DNA of 64,000 nt, taken from positions 1 to 64,000 of the forward strand of contig JAZRLP010000030.1 of the NCBI GenBank assembly GCA_045646905.1, read 5' to 3'. Below the pieces are notes generated by a model. The model was not told the DNA's origin and ran no database searches. It worked only from the letters and a program-made list of their open reading frames with translations. Of this stretch, positions 1-8,620 are shown one piece after another. The stretch is from RGIG4079 sp045646905. Its GTDB lineage: Bacteria > Bacteroidota > Bacteroidia > Bacteroidales > Muribaculaceae. Positions within the stretch are counted from its first letter, which is position 1, and the number at the start of each line of letters is the position of its first letter. Position numbers and translations under genes: made by a program.

Positions 1-79
1 CCTCCTTGAATACCATATTTTATTATGGATTTTGAGCCACAGAAAAAGCAGATTTTTTATTCATAAATTTTCAAATACC

Positions 80-109
80 CAAAGTTAATCATTATCAGCA
101 ACTTACAAA
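80..109 (-). promoter_or_regulatory. Bacteroidetes-type promoter reading off the left edge
   Basis: On the minus strand a TTTG (109-106) lies 18 bases upstream of TAACTTTG (87-80), matching the Bacteroidetes -33/-7 pattern TTTG-N18..21-TAnnTTTG. Transcription would run leftwards out of the window. The only coding hints are a 13-codon ORF ended by TAA and an ATG at 16-14 with five codons before the edge, so the gene served cannot be named. Confidence 0.5.
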
Positions 110-300
110 GGTTTTACCAACTAAAATGACCATTAGGCCAAGATTCACACAGAATCTATCTCTATTTAATACATTACCGGGCTTATCCACTGCGTGGCTA
201 AACCCAGCTACGACTAAACAATCCCCTTGGGATTGATATTGTTCTTGAAAAAATTTTATCGGACACTAATAATTGAAAACCTTTATCAGGCACCAATAAT
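103..300 (-). repeat. Folded intergenic block with tandem 28-base repeat
   Basis: This non-coding stretch holds four consecutive hairpins: arms 219-225/229-235 (7 bp), 176-190/194-208 (long stem), 141-146/152-157 (6 bp) and 128-131/136-139. Several A-C mismatches in the plus-strand reading become G-U pairs on the minus strand, for example 178/206, 182/202 and 129/138, so a minus-strand RNA fits better. Next to them, 245-272 and 273-300 are an imperfect tandem repeat of about 28 bases. It lies beyond the terminator of the TPR gene. It could be a dispersed intergenic repeat or a small RNA; no function is assigned. Confidence 0.4.
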
Positions 301-317
301 ATAATTACCCCAAAAAA

Positions 318-347
318 GTGGGAGCAGACTATCGAGTCCGCTCCCAC
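318..347 (-). terminator. Intrinsic terminator of the TPR operon
   Basis: Arms GTGGGAGC and GCTCCCAC with further pairing inside form a strong hairpin. On the minus strand a TTTTTT run follows directly. It lies 27 bases past the stop of the TPR gene. Confidence 0.85.
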
Positions 348-373
348 ATATTTCAGTTAAAAATCGCTATCAG

Positions 374-2023
374 TTATTTTGACAAAGCAGCGATTTTGTT
401 ATTTACTTTTTCGTTATTAGGATTGAATTTAGTGTAACGAGTATAAGCAGCTAAAGCTTTTTCGTTGTTGCCTTCTTTTGCATAGTAGTCACCAATAACG
501 CTCAATGCAGTAGTATAAGTTTGTGCATCATCTTTGTATGCTTCATTTGAGTCAAGAAGTTCAACTACTTTTTCAAATGCTTGAGCAACATCAGCATTGA
601 TTACACCACTGTTTTTAGAATAAAGGATAATAGCTTTTCGTTCTTGAGCATAAGGGCTGTTTGAACGATTAACACCTTCAGTAGCAACTGCAACTGCGCG
701 ATCATAAACTACATCGGCTGCAGCAACATCAGTTTGTGACAATTTGTTGGCATGGTTCAACAATACACCAGCAAAATTGTGATAGTCACCTGCTTTTGCA
801 AGACCAAGTTCAACAAATTTTTCATATGTAGCAATAGAGTTTACATAATCGCCTTTTGAACGATAAGTATTAGCCATTGACTTATAAGCATCTTCACATT
901 TGTTATTTACAGCAAGAGCTTCGTTGAATTGATTGATTGCGGCTTCATAGTGTTGCGCCATGTTAGCAGTATCAACCTTTGCAAGACTTGCAAGAATATC
1001 GCCATAAGTTACGTGGTCAACGTCGATAATTTTAGCAACACCTTTTGATTTCATCAATTCAGCAGCCCATTTAGCAGCTTCAGGATAATCCTCAAGAGTG
1101 TTTTTACAGTGCATCATAATACGATACATTTGGTTAGGATTTTCGGTACGACCGATTACTCCTTTAGCAACTTGGAATGCTTCTTCATATTTTTCACCCG
1201 ACATGAGAAGAGTTGCATAGCGTTCTTCATCTTGTACAAAGTGTGCTGGGTTTTTAATATAACGATCATATGCTTCAAAAGCTTGAGTCCAACGGCCAGC
1301 ATCATAGAGACGATCAGCCAATTCGCATTGTGCAAGAGCTGAATTAGGATTAATGCCGAGATACTCTTTCATTTTAGAGATAGAGAAATCGCGATTTACA
1401 TCTTTATACAATCCTGAATATTTCACATAAGCAACTGCACTATTAGGAGCATAGTAGATTGCATTGTCATAGTTAGCAGCAGCTTCACCAATTTCAGTAT
1501 TTGTTGTTGCAGCTTGACGAAGAGTATCACCAATAAAGATGAAATAAGCAGGTTCTTGAGGATTTTTCTTCAATGCTTCTTTCATTGCTTTATCGATATC
1601 CTTTTTGTTTGCTACAGCATCAGCATCGAAATACATGCGAGCGATGTCAACATACAATTGAGCATCTTTTTTTGCATATTTCTTTGCGAGTTTAACATTG
1701 CTTTCAGTTCCTTTTTTATCACCATTTTTCAATGCGATAGTTGCCAACCCTACATAGTTGTAAGGATTTTCGGGGTTAGCCGCAACACCTTTATTAAAGT
1801 AATCTTGTGCTTTATCGGCTTCATTATACTTCAATGCTACTTGACCAAGATAGTAGTAAGCAGTAGCCTTATCAGTATCAGCGTCATTCAATGTACGCTC
1901 CAAAATTGTTTTTGAATTGTAGAATTGATCAGCACGATAGTATTCTACACCATCCAAATAAGCTTGAGCCGACATGCTCAATGCTGAACCTAAAAATAGG
2001 GATAACAAAAATTTAATTTTCAT
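374..2023 (-). CDS. Secreted tetratricopeptide-repeat protein
   Basis: This 549-residue protein begins with a signal peptide (Lys-rich start, hydrophobic core, Ala-Gln-Ala near residue 21), so it is probably periplasmic. The rest is mostly helical TPR units with alternating small and aromatic residues, for example around residues 50-110 and again in the last 60 residues. TPR arrays usually serve as protein-binding scaffolds. It is the last gene of an operon with a PstS-like lipoprotein and a small membrane protein, a set often found near TonB/ExbBD genes in Bacteroidales. No ExbB, ExbD or TonB lies in this window. Its binding partner is unknown. Confidence 0.85.
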   Translation of the reverse strand: MKIKFLLSLFLGSALSMSAQAYLDGVEYYRADQFYNSKTILERTLNDADTDKATAYYYLGQVALKYNEADKAQDYFNKGVAANPENPYNYVGLATIALKNGDKKGTESNVKLAKKYAKKDAQLYVDIARMYFDADAVANKKDIDKAMKEALKKNPQEPAYFIFIGDTLRQAATTNTEIGEAAANYDNAIYYAPNSAVAYVKYSGLYKDVNRDFSISKMKEYLGINPNSALAQCELADRLYDAGRWTQAFEAYDRYIKNPAHFVQDEERYATLLMSGEKYEEAFQVAKGVIGRTENPNQMYRIMMHCKNTLEDYPEAAKWAAELMKSKGVAKIIDVDHVTYGDILASLAKVDTANMAQHYEAAINQFNEALAVNNKCEDAYKSMANTYRSKGDYVNSIATYEKFVELGLAKAGDYHNFAGVLLNHANKLSQTDVAAADVVYDRAVAVATEGVNRSNSPYAQERKAIILYSKNSGVINADVAQAFEKVVELLDSNEAYKDDAQTYTTALSVIGDYYAKEGNNEKALAAYTRYTKFNPNNEKVNNKIAALSK

Positions 2024-2083
2024 TGCTGTGTAAAATTTAATATTGTTTAGTTTATTAGTTTGATTTCTTTTTTGTCAAAAGGT

Positions 2084-3058
2084 TTATTCACCCACTTGCA
2101 CAATTTGAGGATGCATCACCGCTGGCATCACTCCTGTCTTCATTATCAACTTCTGTCCGTTAAAACTTGTAACAAAAGAGAAGAACCCATGTTCGAGCGT
2201 TCCACCCACGCTTGCAATAATCATATACATTTGACGGAACAAAGGATAACGACCATCATAGATATATTGCTGATATGGCTTGAAGGCTTCGCGTGTATCA
2301 CCCATCACCTTGAGCACCTTCACCGAATTATCAAATTCGGCCACATTCACACCTTTATCATCGTTCAACTCTGCTACCATTTGCTCGGTTGACATATCGG
2401 TATTACGCATATCTGAAGTAATCCAACTCACACCTATCACGCCTATCGCATTTTTGTTTTTCTTTACTGCTTCAAACACCCCTTCAATTGAGTTTTGAGC
2501 ATAGATATTTTTACCAAATGGTTGACCATTCATTAATGAGTCGCGCATATATTGCACTGTGCTTGATTTTTCATCATCAAAAACGATTTTAATCTCTCCC
2601 ATTTTATTTGGTTCAACCTCGTTCCAATTTGTCAACTTCCCAGTCAATATATCACCTATTTCCTTGCGTGATATCATTTCAATGGTATTTTCGGGGTTCA
2701 CTATAAGAGCAAGAGCATCTACTGCAATCATTTTTGAACGCACCATGCGCTTGTTTTTGCGCAAGAATTCTTTTTCTTGAGGAGTCAAATCGCGAGCAGC
2801 TACAATAGCGCGCGTCTTCATTTCCATCAACGAATCAATCACATCGTTTTGTGGCAAATAGCGAGCAAGGATGTGAGCTTTGGGATATTGAAATTCAAAA
2901 ACATCAATTTCTTGTTGCATGATGTTTTCAAAACTTTTATCACACATCAATGTTATTGTACCCGAAGTACTTGTTGTTGTGGGAACTTTTGAACCTCTGT
3001 TACAAGAGCTCACCAAAAACAACAATAGTAAAACCGAAATATATTTTATAAATTTCAT
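2084..3058 (-). CDS. PstS-like substrate-binding lipoprotein
   Basis: The protein (324 residues from the start chosen here) opens with a lipoprotein signal, LVSSC with Cys at residue 19, so it should be lipid-anchored in the envelope. The body resembles PBP-like (PstS family) proteins, with segments such as EIGDILTGKLTNWNE and GVIGVSWI. The reading frame could start 33 bases upstream, but the Met at 3058 gives a clean lipoprotein signal and lies 7 bases after the previous stop. No pstCAB transport genes are nearby. In Bacteroidales such stand-alone PstS-like proteins accompany TonB-type systems, so phosphate transport is not certain. Confidence 0.8.
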   Translation of the reverse strand: MKFIKYISVLLLLFLVSSCNRGSKVPTTTSTSGTITLMCDKSFENIMQQEIDVFEFQYPKAHILARYLPQNDVIDSLMEMKTRAIVAARDLTPQEKEFLRKNKRMVRSKMIAVDALALIVNPENTIEMISRKEIGDILTGKLTNWNEVEPNKMGEIKIVFDDEKSSTVQYMRDSLMNGQPFGKNIYAQNSIEGVFEAVKKNKNAIGVIGVSWITSDMRNTDMSTEQMVAELNDDKGVNVAEFDNSVKVLKVMGDTREAFKPYQQYIYDGRYPLFRQMYMIIASVGGTLEHGFFSFVTSFNGQKLIMKTGVMPAVMHPQIVQVGE

Positions 3059-3065
3059 AATGATA

Positions 3066-3404
3066 TTATTTTCTTGTATAATAATCGTCACCTTTCACAT
3101 AACGATAACCACGGAACACTCCGTAAAGAATAACCACTGCACCTACAACATGCTTAATCCACTCAAAATTTGTACCATCAAATCCAAAGGGGAAACCATA
3201 TTGTCCAAAATCAATCCAACCCGACATCCATAGGCCCATTAATATATACAACCCAGCCATTACAAATCCAAATATAAGTTTGAATATACGCCCAGGGCTT
3301 GGCATTGTTTCTCGAGAACTTGGTGTACGATGGCGCTCTATCACCACATCGGCTTGCTTTTGTGGTGCTTGTTCTATTGTTTCTTTTTCTTCTTGTTCAC
3401 TCAT
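3066..3404 (-). CDS. Small inner-membrane protein of unknown function
   Basis: The start was placed at the Met of MSEQEEKE, giving 112 residues; the frame is open further upstream, but the extra 41 residues look like untranslated leader. The first 38 residues are charged and polar. Two hydrophobic segments follow, about residues 40-62 and 84-100, and the tail is basic and aromatic. It leads the operon with the PstS-like lipoprotein and the TPR protein. No enzymatic motif is seen. Similar small proteins sit in TonB-associated operons of Bacteroidales, which is the only functional hint. Confidence 0.7.
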   Translation of the reverse strand: MSEQEEKETIEQAPQKQADVVIERHRTPSSRETMPSPGRIFKLIFGFVMAGLYILMGLWMSGWIDFGQYGFPFGFDGTNFEWIKHVVGAVVILYGVFRGYRYVKGDDYYTRK

Positions 3405-3660
3405 AATCGTAACTTTTTCATTAAACATTTCTACACAACGCCCATTGGCGCCATTATAATGTTTAACAACTTGCAAACGCTTATTGTTGATTTGGACACA
3501 ATTATTGACCATTTCAACAAGACACAACTTGCGAGTGTAAAGTTAATTAAAAAACTAATAAAACTCTAATTTCTGCGCCACATATTATAAACAATTAACA
3601 ATGCACAATAACTTAAATAGGTTTTGGCGTCTTTTTCTTGTGAATTTGAGGCGTAGTAAC

Positions 3661-3668
3661 TAAATTTG
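3661..3668 (+). promoter_or_regulatory. Promoter -7 box for rarA
   Basis: TAAATTTG matches TAnnTTTG, with a TTG about 20 bases upstream (3638-3640). It lies 14 bases before the rarA ATG, so the transcript would have almost no leader. Confidence 0.55.
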
Positions 3669-3682
3669 TAGAATAATTTAAA

Positions 3683-4954
3683 ATGAATGCACCACTTGCC
3701 GAGCGACTTCGTCCGCGTTCGCTCGATGACTACATAGGACAAAACCACCTTGTGGGTAAAGATTGCATATTGCGTCGAATGATCGACTCGGGCAATGTCT
3801 CTTCATTTATACTTTGGGGACCTCCCGGAGTGGGTAAAACTACACTCGCACGCATCATTGCCAACACCACAAAATCGGCATTCTACACATTGAGTGCTGT
3901 TCATGCTGGGGTTAAAGAGGTGCGCGATGTGCTCGACAAATGCAAAGCCGATGCTCGTAGCATGTTCACTCAAGGTCGCCCCATCTTGTTTATCGACGAA
4001 ATCCACCGTTTCAACAAGTCCCAGCAAGACAGTCTATTAGGCGCCGTTGAAAGTGGAATAGTAACGCTCATCGGTGCAACTACCGAGAACCCCTCGTTTG
4101 AGGTAATTCGCCCCCTACTCTCTCGTGCACAAGTGTATGTCCTCAAACCTCTTGAAGCACCCGAGTTGCAACAACTTCTCGACCGCGCGTTATCTACCGA
4201 CGAGATACTCAAAAAACGAAATATTAAAGTTGAAAGCACCGACGCTCTTTTCCGTTTTTCGGGTGGAGATGCTCGCAAATTACTCAACATACTCGACCTC
4301 CTTGAAAAATCGACCGGCCAAGATGAAGAAATGGTCATAAACGACCAACTCGTCACCGAACGATTGCAAGAAAACCCTGCTGCCTACGACAAAAATGGAG
4401 AGATGCACTACGACATCATCTCGGCATTCATCAAAAGTGTGCGTGGCAGCGATCCCGACGCAGCCATCTACTGGCTCGCTCGCATGATTGCAGGTGGCGA
4501 AGACCCCGAATTTATTGCTCGCCGATTGGTTATCCTTGCTTCAGAAGATATAGGCCTTGCCAATCCCAATGCCCTTCTTCTTGCCAATGCCACATTCGAT
4601 ACAATACACAAAATCGGTTGGCCCGAAGGTCGCATACCTCTTGCCGAATGCACCATCTATCTCGCCACTTCGGCCAAAAGCAACTCGGCATATATGGCTA
4701 TAAATCAAGCATTAGAATTGGTGGAACAAACAGGCAACCTACCCGTGCCGTTACACCTCCGCAATGCCCCCACCAAACTAATGAAAGAGATGGGATATGG
4801 TCGCGACTATAAATATTCACACAACTATCCGGGCAACTTTGTGCAACAACAATTCTTGCCCGACGAACTCGGTCACCCCACCCTTTGGAACGCTTGCGAC
4901 AACCCATCCGAGGCAAAAATGAAAGCCCTCAACGATGCCCGTTGGAAAAAATAA
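3683..4954 (+). CDS. rarA: Replication-associated recombination protein A (AAA+ ATPase)
   Basis: RarA/MgsA is a clamp-loader-like AAA+ ATPase acting at stalled replication forks. The 423-residue length is typical. Walker A GPPGVGKT lies at residues 46-53, Walker B with LFIDEIHRF at 102-110, and the sensor-1 stretch GATTENPSFE at 131-140. The C-terminal part matches the tetramerisation region of the family, including PEFIARRLVILASEDIGLA. It is monocistronic, with its own promoter and a terminator overlapping the stop codon. Confidence 0.95.
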   Translation: MNAPLAERLRPRSLDDYIGQNHLVGKDCILRRMIDSGNVSSFILWGPPGVGKTTLARIIANTTKSAFYTLSAVHAGVKEVRDVLDKCKADARSMFTQGRPILFIDEIHRFNKSQQDSLLGAVESGIVTLIGATTENPSFEVIRPLLSRAQVYVLKPLEAPELQQLLDRALSTDEILKKRNIKVESTDALFRFSGGDARKLLNILDLLEKSTGQDEEMVINDQLVTERLQENPAAYDKNGEMHYDIISAFIKSVRGSDPDAAIYWLARMIAGGEDPEFIARRLVILASEDIGLANPNALLLANATFDTIHKIGWPEGRIPLAECTIYLATSAKSNSAYMAINQALELVEQTGNLPVPLHLRNAPTKLMKEMGYGRDYKYSHNYPGNFVQQQFLPDELGHPTLWNACDNPSEAKMKALNDARWKK

Positions 4955-4974
4955 GGCACAAAAAAAGCCTTATT
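4950..4974 (+). terminator. Terminator of rarA
   Basis: AATAAGGC and GCCTTATT pair across an A-rich loop. The left arm includes the rarA stop codon, and a T-rich stretch follows. Confidence 0.6.
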
Positions 4975-5016
4975 TAAAAGATTTTTTCGCAAGTAATAAA
5001 AAAAATCTGTTATAAG

Positions 5017-5045
5017 TGTCACAAATTGCAATTTTGTTCGTCTTA
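5017..5045 (+). promoter_or_regulatory. Candidate ECF-sigma promoter
   Basis: TGTCAC (5017-5022) and CGTCTTA (5039-5045) are 16 bases apart. CGTC is a common -10 core of ECF sigma promoters, and no TAnnTTTG box is seen here. It lies ahead of an operon that encodes an ECF sigma factor, which suggests autoregulation. This is inferred from motif form only. Confidence 0.4.
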
Positions 5046-5092
5046 CTTACAAAACCGGTTGAAATTTATGTTTAATAAAAATATAAGTAACG

Positions 5093-5575
5093 ATGAAACT
5101 AACGAAAATTGTAATTATAACATTTATAGCATTTGTGAGTTATATATCGGCTCAAGCCATCACTTTCAATGAATTTATTTCTAAATGTGAAGCAATTAGC
5201 AACATCACCCCCATAAAGTTATCAAGCAATGATGTGCCCAAGTTAAAGGAGGAGAAAGTTGATGAAATCATTGTTTTTAAAATCGATAGCATAAGCATTG
5301 ATACCAAGCAACAACTCATAAGCGAAATAGGCACTATATCCAAAACCGAAGACATGCTTGCAATAACTCATAATGAAGATGAAACAGCTGTGCAGGTATT
5401 TATTCAACCCCTTGGTGAAAAAGTAGAAATGTTAGTCACTGTATTTGACGACAAAGATGGTGTAATTGTTTATATGAATGGAAGTTCCGAATTATTACAA
5501 CAAAACAACATTGTCAACATTGGTGGCAAAGATATTATAAAAGACGCCCTCAAAGATAAAAACAAAGAACAATAA
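5093..5575 (+). CDS. DUF4252-like secreted protein
   Basis: This 160-residue protein has a signal peptide of about 21 residues ending in SAQA. The remainder resembles DUF4252 proteins, small envelope proteins of unknown function common in Bacteroidetes. It is the first gene of a four-gene operon and ends 5 bases before the ECF sigma factor. A second DUF4252-like gene closes the operon. These proteins are the likely output or sensory partner of the sigma/anti-sigma pair, but that is inferred from position. Confidence 0.7.
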   Translation: MKLTKIVIITFIAFVSYISAQAITFNEFISKCEAISNITPIKLSSNDVPKLKEEKVDEIIVFKIDSISIDTKQQLISEIGTISKTEDMLAITHNEDETAVQVFIQPLGEKVEMLVTVFDDKDGVIVYMNGSSELLQQNNIVNIGGKDIIKDALKDKNKEQ

Positions 5576-5580
5576 TATAA

Positions 5581-6072
5581 ATGGATTCAAGCGCATTTAA
5601 GCGCCTCTTGCTACCGCACTACCGCCAAATGTATGTCACAGCAATGGCAATTCTTCGCAATAGTGATGACGCAAGCGATGCAGTGCAAGAGGCCTTTACC
5701 CGACTATGGGAAAAGCGCGACGATCTACCGAACATTGACAACCCCGAAGCCTATTGCGTCACGACAATTCGACGCATCTGCATAGACCGATTACGGCGCA
5801 CAACATATCCTATTAACGATTTAACCGAGGATACTATGCTTATTTCTGACGACAGTGATGAGCAAGCCGACAATAGAGAATCTATTCAATTAGTAACTCT
5901 ACTAATGAGCAAGTTACCCGAGCAGCAACGCCAAGTGTTGCAACTGCGAGCATTTAATGATTGTTCCTTTGAAGAAATTGAGTCGATTACCGGGCTGACG
6001 GGAGTAAATGTAAGGACTCTACTAAGTAGGGCTCGTCGCCGAATGAGAGAATTATTTAATAGTAACATTTAA
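5581..6072 (+). CDS. ECF-family RNA polymerase sigma factor
   Basis: The 163-residue protein has the two conserved ECF regions. Region 2 lies at about residues 10-75 and contains DAVQEAFTRLWEKRD and the recognition segment ending in RRICIDRLRR. Region 4 is the C-terminal helix-turn-helix, LPEQQRQVLQLRAF to VRTLLSRARRRMREL. It would direct RNA polymerase to a small envelope-related regulon. The next gene, 14 bases downstream, encodes a membrane protein with an anti-sigma layout. The pair is probably cotranscribed and autoregulated from the candidate promoter at 5017-5045. Confidence 0.9.
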   Translation: MDSSAFKRLLLPHYRQMYVTAMAILRNSDDASDAVQEAFTRLWEKRDDLPNIDNPEAYCVTTIRRICIDRLRRTTYPINDLTEDTMLISDDSDEQADNRESIQLVTLLMSKLPEQQRQVLQLRAFNDCSFEEIESITGLTGVNVRTLLSRARRRMRELFNSNI

Positions 6073-6086
6073 AAGTCATTACTACA

Positions 6087-6779
6087 ATGAAACAAAAATA
6101 TGACATCAATGAAATAAAGAGGTTACTGGAAGCCTATTACGATGGGAATACCTCTATTGAGCAAGAAAAGTTGTTGTATGACTTTTTTGCAACATCAACC
6201 GACATTCCGACCGAACTTGAACCTGACCGACAATTATTTGTTTCACTTCACTCTATGTCTGAAATAAAGGTTGAAATACCAACCGATTTGGAGCATAAAT
6301 TGGTTTCTCATATCGACAATATGCAACAACACGATGAGCGAAACAATAAAAAATGGATAAAGAGATTTGCTTATATTTCAGTAGCAGCATGTGCTATTGC
6401 GTTGTTTACATTAGGTCTAAAAATCTTCAACTCCAACGACAACCATATTAATCAAGAGGTGGTTTTAGTTTCCGACAATAAAAACATCGATTCGATTAAA
6501 GGCAACAACAATCTCGTTCAAGAGATAGAGGCTCCCGAACCTATATTACCCAAAGAAAAGCCAATGCCCAAAGTGGAGAAAAAGAAAAAAAGAGCAAAAC
6601 GACAACGCGTTATCAATGCCAACCAACTCAAATCGGTTAGCGACGAGCAAATCGCCTACGAAAACACCGAGCGAGCGTTGTTGTTGCTTTCAGAGAAACT
6701 CAACAAAGCCCAAAAAGGGATAAATAAAACACAATCAACAATCAACGAAGTTAATAACACTATAACTGATATAATATAA
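6087..6779 (+). CDS. Probable membrane-bound anti-sigma factor
   Basis: The first 90 or so residues of this 230-residue protein are soluble and acidic, as expected for a cytoplasmic sigma-binding domain, with a motif of the form LLEAYYDGNTSIEQEKLLYDFF. One hydrophobic segment follows at about residues 92-113. The outer part is Lys-rich and ends in a predicted helix. No zinc-binding HxxxCxxC motif is visible. It follows the ECF sigma gene, and its stop overlaps the next start by one base, so translation is probably coupled. The function is inferred from layout and position. Confidence 0.75.
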   Translation: MKQKYDINEIKRLLEAYYDGNTSIEQEKLLYDFFATSTDIPTELEPDRQLFVSLHSMSEIKVEIPTDLEHKLVSHIDNMQQHDERNNKKWIKRFAYISVAACAIALFTLGLKIFNSNDNHINQEVVLVSDNKNIDSIKGNNNLVQEIEAPEPILPKEKPMPKVEKKKKRAKRQRVINANQLKSVSDEQIAYENTERALLLLSEKLNKAQKGINKTQSTINEVNNTITDII

Positions 6780-7396
6780 TGAAAACGATTAAATATTTAT
6801 TAATAGCCATTGCTATAATCTTCTCAACAAATTCCATTAAAGGTCAAGATACAATTTATATTGATTGGAAAGGATTTGAAAAATATGGGTTAAACTCATT
6901 GAACAAGCTCCAATTTGATTCCCTTCAGATGACAGATTTAGATCAATACAATGAATTAGCCTCAAGATTACAAGAATTTTCAATTGCAGAAAAATTCCCA
7001 CCCTCATTCGAAGCGATATCTAACTATAAAGGCGTAACAAGTGTTTATATTTCAAGTGCAATGCTAAAAAATTTTGGCACAAGCATGATTGGCAACCCTG
7101 GCATTAGAGCCATTGCCGGCAACCTTAATTCAGTTGAGATTATTGTATGTGAAAACAAAAAGTTCTTATACTCAATAAGAAATTATGTAAAAAAAATTGC
7201 AAGCTCATATAATCTTGAAACACTCGCTCGAATAAACGAAGAAGGGGAAAAAGTTTCAATATATGGATATTCAACTAATGGGAAAATTACATACCTACTA
7301 ATGAGTGTAGATGAAGATGATGAAATCACTATAATATCTATGAGTGGAGATATTCCTCTTGACAAAGTAGGCGAATTAATTAATTCTAAAAAGTAA
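6779..7396 (+). CDS. Second DUF4252-like secreted protein
   Basis: The ATG shares its A with the TAA of the preceding anti-sigma gene. The 205-residue product has a signal peptide of about 22 residues. Its body has the DUF4252 pattern, including a VYISSAML segment and a later stretch about reading and regulating small beta strands (IYGYSTNGKITYLLMSVDEDDE). It is probably exported and is the last gene of the sigma operon, before the terminator at 7419-7458. Sequence similarity to the first gene of the operon is low, so this is either an old duplication or two separate family members. Confidence 0.7.
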   Translation: MKTIKYLLIAIAIIFSTNSIKGQDTIYIDWKGFEKYGLNSLNKLQFDSLQMTDLDQYNELASRLQEFSIAEKFPPSFEAISNYKGVTSVYISSAMLKNFGTSMIGNPGIRAIAGNLNSVEIIVCENKKFLYSIRNYVKKIASSYNLETLARINEEGEKVSIYGYSTNGKITYLLMSVDEDDEITIISMSGDIPLDKVGELINSKK

Positions 7397-7418
7397 TCAT
7401 AATATTAATAGTAATTAC

Positions 7419-7458
7419 AAGCGCTTGATTGCAGTATTTTTTCTACAATTAAGCGCTT
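7419..7458 (+). terminator. Terminator of the ECF sigma operon
   Basis: AAGCGCTT and AAGCGCTT (self-complementary arms) with further ATTG/CAAT pairing enclose a T-rich loop. TTTCTTTC follows on the plus strand. Confidence 0.75.
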
Positions 7459-7496
7459 TTTCTTTCATAAAGTTAGTTTATACCACATAAAATTAC

Positions 7497-7504
7497 TAAA
7501 TTTG
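7497..7504 (+). promoter_or_regulatory. Promoter -7 box for serC-serA
   Basis: TAAATTTG fits TAnnTTTG and lies 33 bases before the serC ATG. The -33 element is not clear. Confidence 0.5.
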
Positions 7505-7537
7505 CCACCATAAACTAACAATAACAAAAAAATTGAA

Positions 7538-8605
7538 ATGAAGAAGCACAATTTTTATGCAGGCCCCTCTATTCTTAGTGAATACACCATTAAGAATACC
7601 GCTGAGGCAATTTTGAACTTTGCCGATACTGGTTTGTCAATCCTTGAGGTGTCACACCGTAGCAAAGAATTCACTGCTGTTATCGAAGAAGCAGCACAAA
7701 TGGTTAAGGAATTACTTGAAGTACCCGAAGGATATCATGTTCTTTTCCTTGGTGGTGGCGCAAGTATGCAATTCTGCATGGTGCCATTCAACATCTTGAA
7801 AAAGAAAGCTGCATACCTCGAAACCGGTACTTGGGCTGTTAATGCCATCAAAGAAGCAAAACTCTTTGGCGAAGTTGATGTAGTTGCATCATCTAAAGAC
7901 GCTAACTTCTCTTATATTCCTAAAGATTTTGTCATCCCTACCGATGCTGATTACTTCCACTTCACTACCAACAACACAATTTTCGGTACTGAAGTACGCA
8001 AAGATATAGACTCTCCCGTTCCATTGGTAGCCGACATGTCGAGCGACATCTTCTCTCGCCCTGTTGATGTATCTAAATATGACATCATCTATGCTGGTGC
8101 ACAAAAGAACCTCGCTCCTTCGGGTGTAACTATCGCCATTGTTAAGGAAGACGCTCTCGGCAAAGTAGAACGCGCTATCCCCACAATGCTCGACTACCGC
8201 ACTCACATCAAGAAAGGTTCAATGTTCAACACTCCTCCTGTGTTGCCTATCTATTCAGCATTGCAAACTCTTAAATATTACAAGAGCCTTGGTGGTTTGA
8301 AAGAGATCGAAAAGATGGATGTAGCTAAAGCTACTAAACTCTACGATGCTATCGACTCAAGCAAATTGTTCCAAGGTACTGCTGCTGTTGAAGACCGCTC
8401 AATCATGAATGTATGTTTCGTTATGAAACCCGAATATGTTGAACTTGAAAAAGAATTCGTTGAATTTGCAACTTCTAAAGGCATGGTTGGTATCAAAGGT
8501 CACCGTTCAGTTGGTGGTTTCCGTGCATCAATCTACAACGCACTCCCAATGGAAAGCGTAGATGCTCTCGTTGCAGCAATGAAAGAATTTGAAGCAAAAC
8601 ACTAA
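7538..8605 (+). CDS. serC: Phosphoserine aminotransferase
   Basis: SerC is a pyridoxal-phosphate enzyme converting 3-phosphohydroxypyruvate and glutamate to phosphoserine and 2-oxoglutarate, the second step of serine synthesis; it also serves pyridoxine synthesis in many bacteria. The 355-residue length is normal. The start NFYAGPS, the GGGASMQF phosphate-binding region at 72-79 and the cofactor lysine K190 in AGAQKNLAPSG are all present. It lies 15 bases ahead of serA, so the two enzymes of the pathway are made together. Confidence 0.97.
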   Translation: MKKHNFYAGPSILSEYTIKNTAEAILNFADTGLSILEVSHRSKEFTAVIEEAAQMVKELLEVPEGYHVLFLGGGASMQFCMVPFNILKKKAAYLETGTWAVNAIKEAKLFGEVDVVASSKDANFSYIPKDFVIPTDADYFHFTTNNTIFGTEVRKDIDSPVPLVADMSSDIFSRPVDVSKYDIIYAGAQKNLAPSGVTIAIVKEDALGKVERAIPTMLDYRTHIKKGSMFNTPPVLPIYSALQTLKYYKSLGGLKEIEKMDVAKATKLYDAIDSSKLFQGTAAVEDRSIMNVCFVMKPEYVELEKEFVEFATSKGMVGIKGHRSVGGFRASIYNALPMESVDALVAAMKEFEAKH

Positions 8606-8620
8606 TAACATATCTCAATC

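Noticed and set aside
103..240. Minus-strand frame reading through the left-edge hairpins, about 45 codons
   Set aside because: It follows a stop codon and has no start in a sensible place; the hairpin pattern explains the sequence better.
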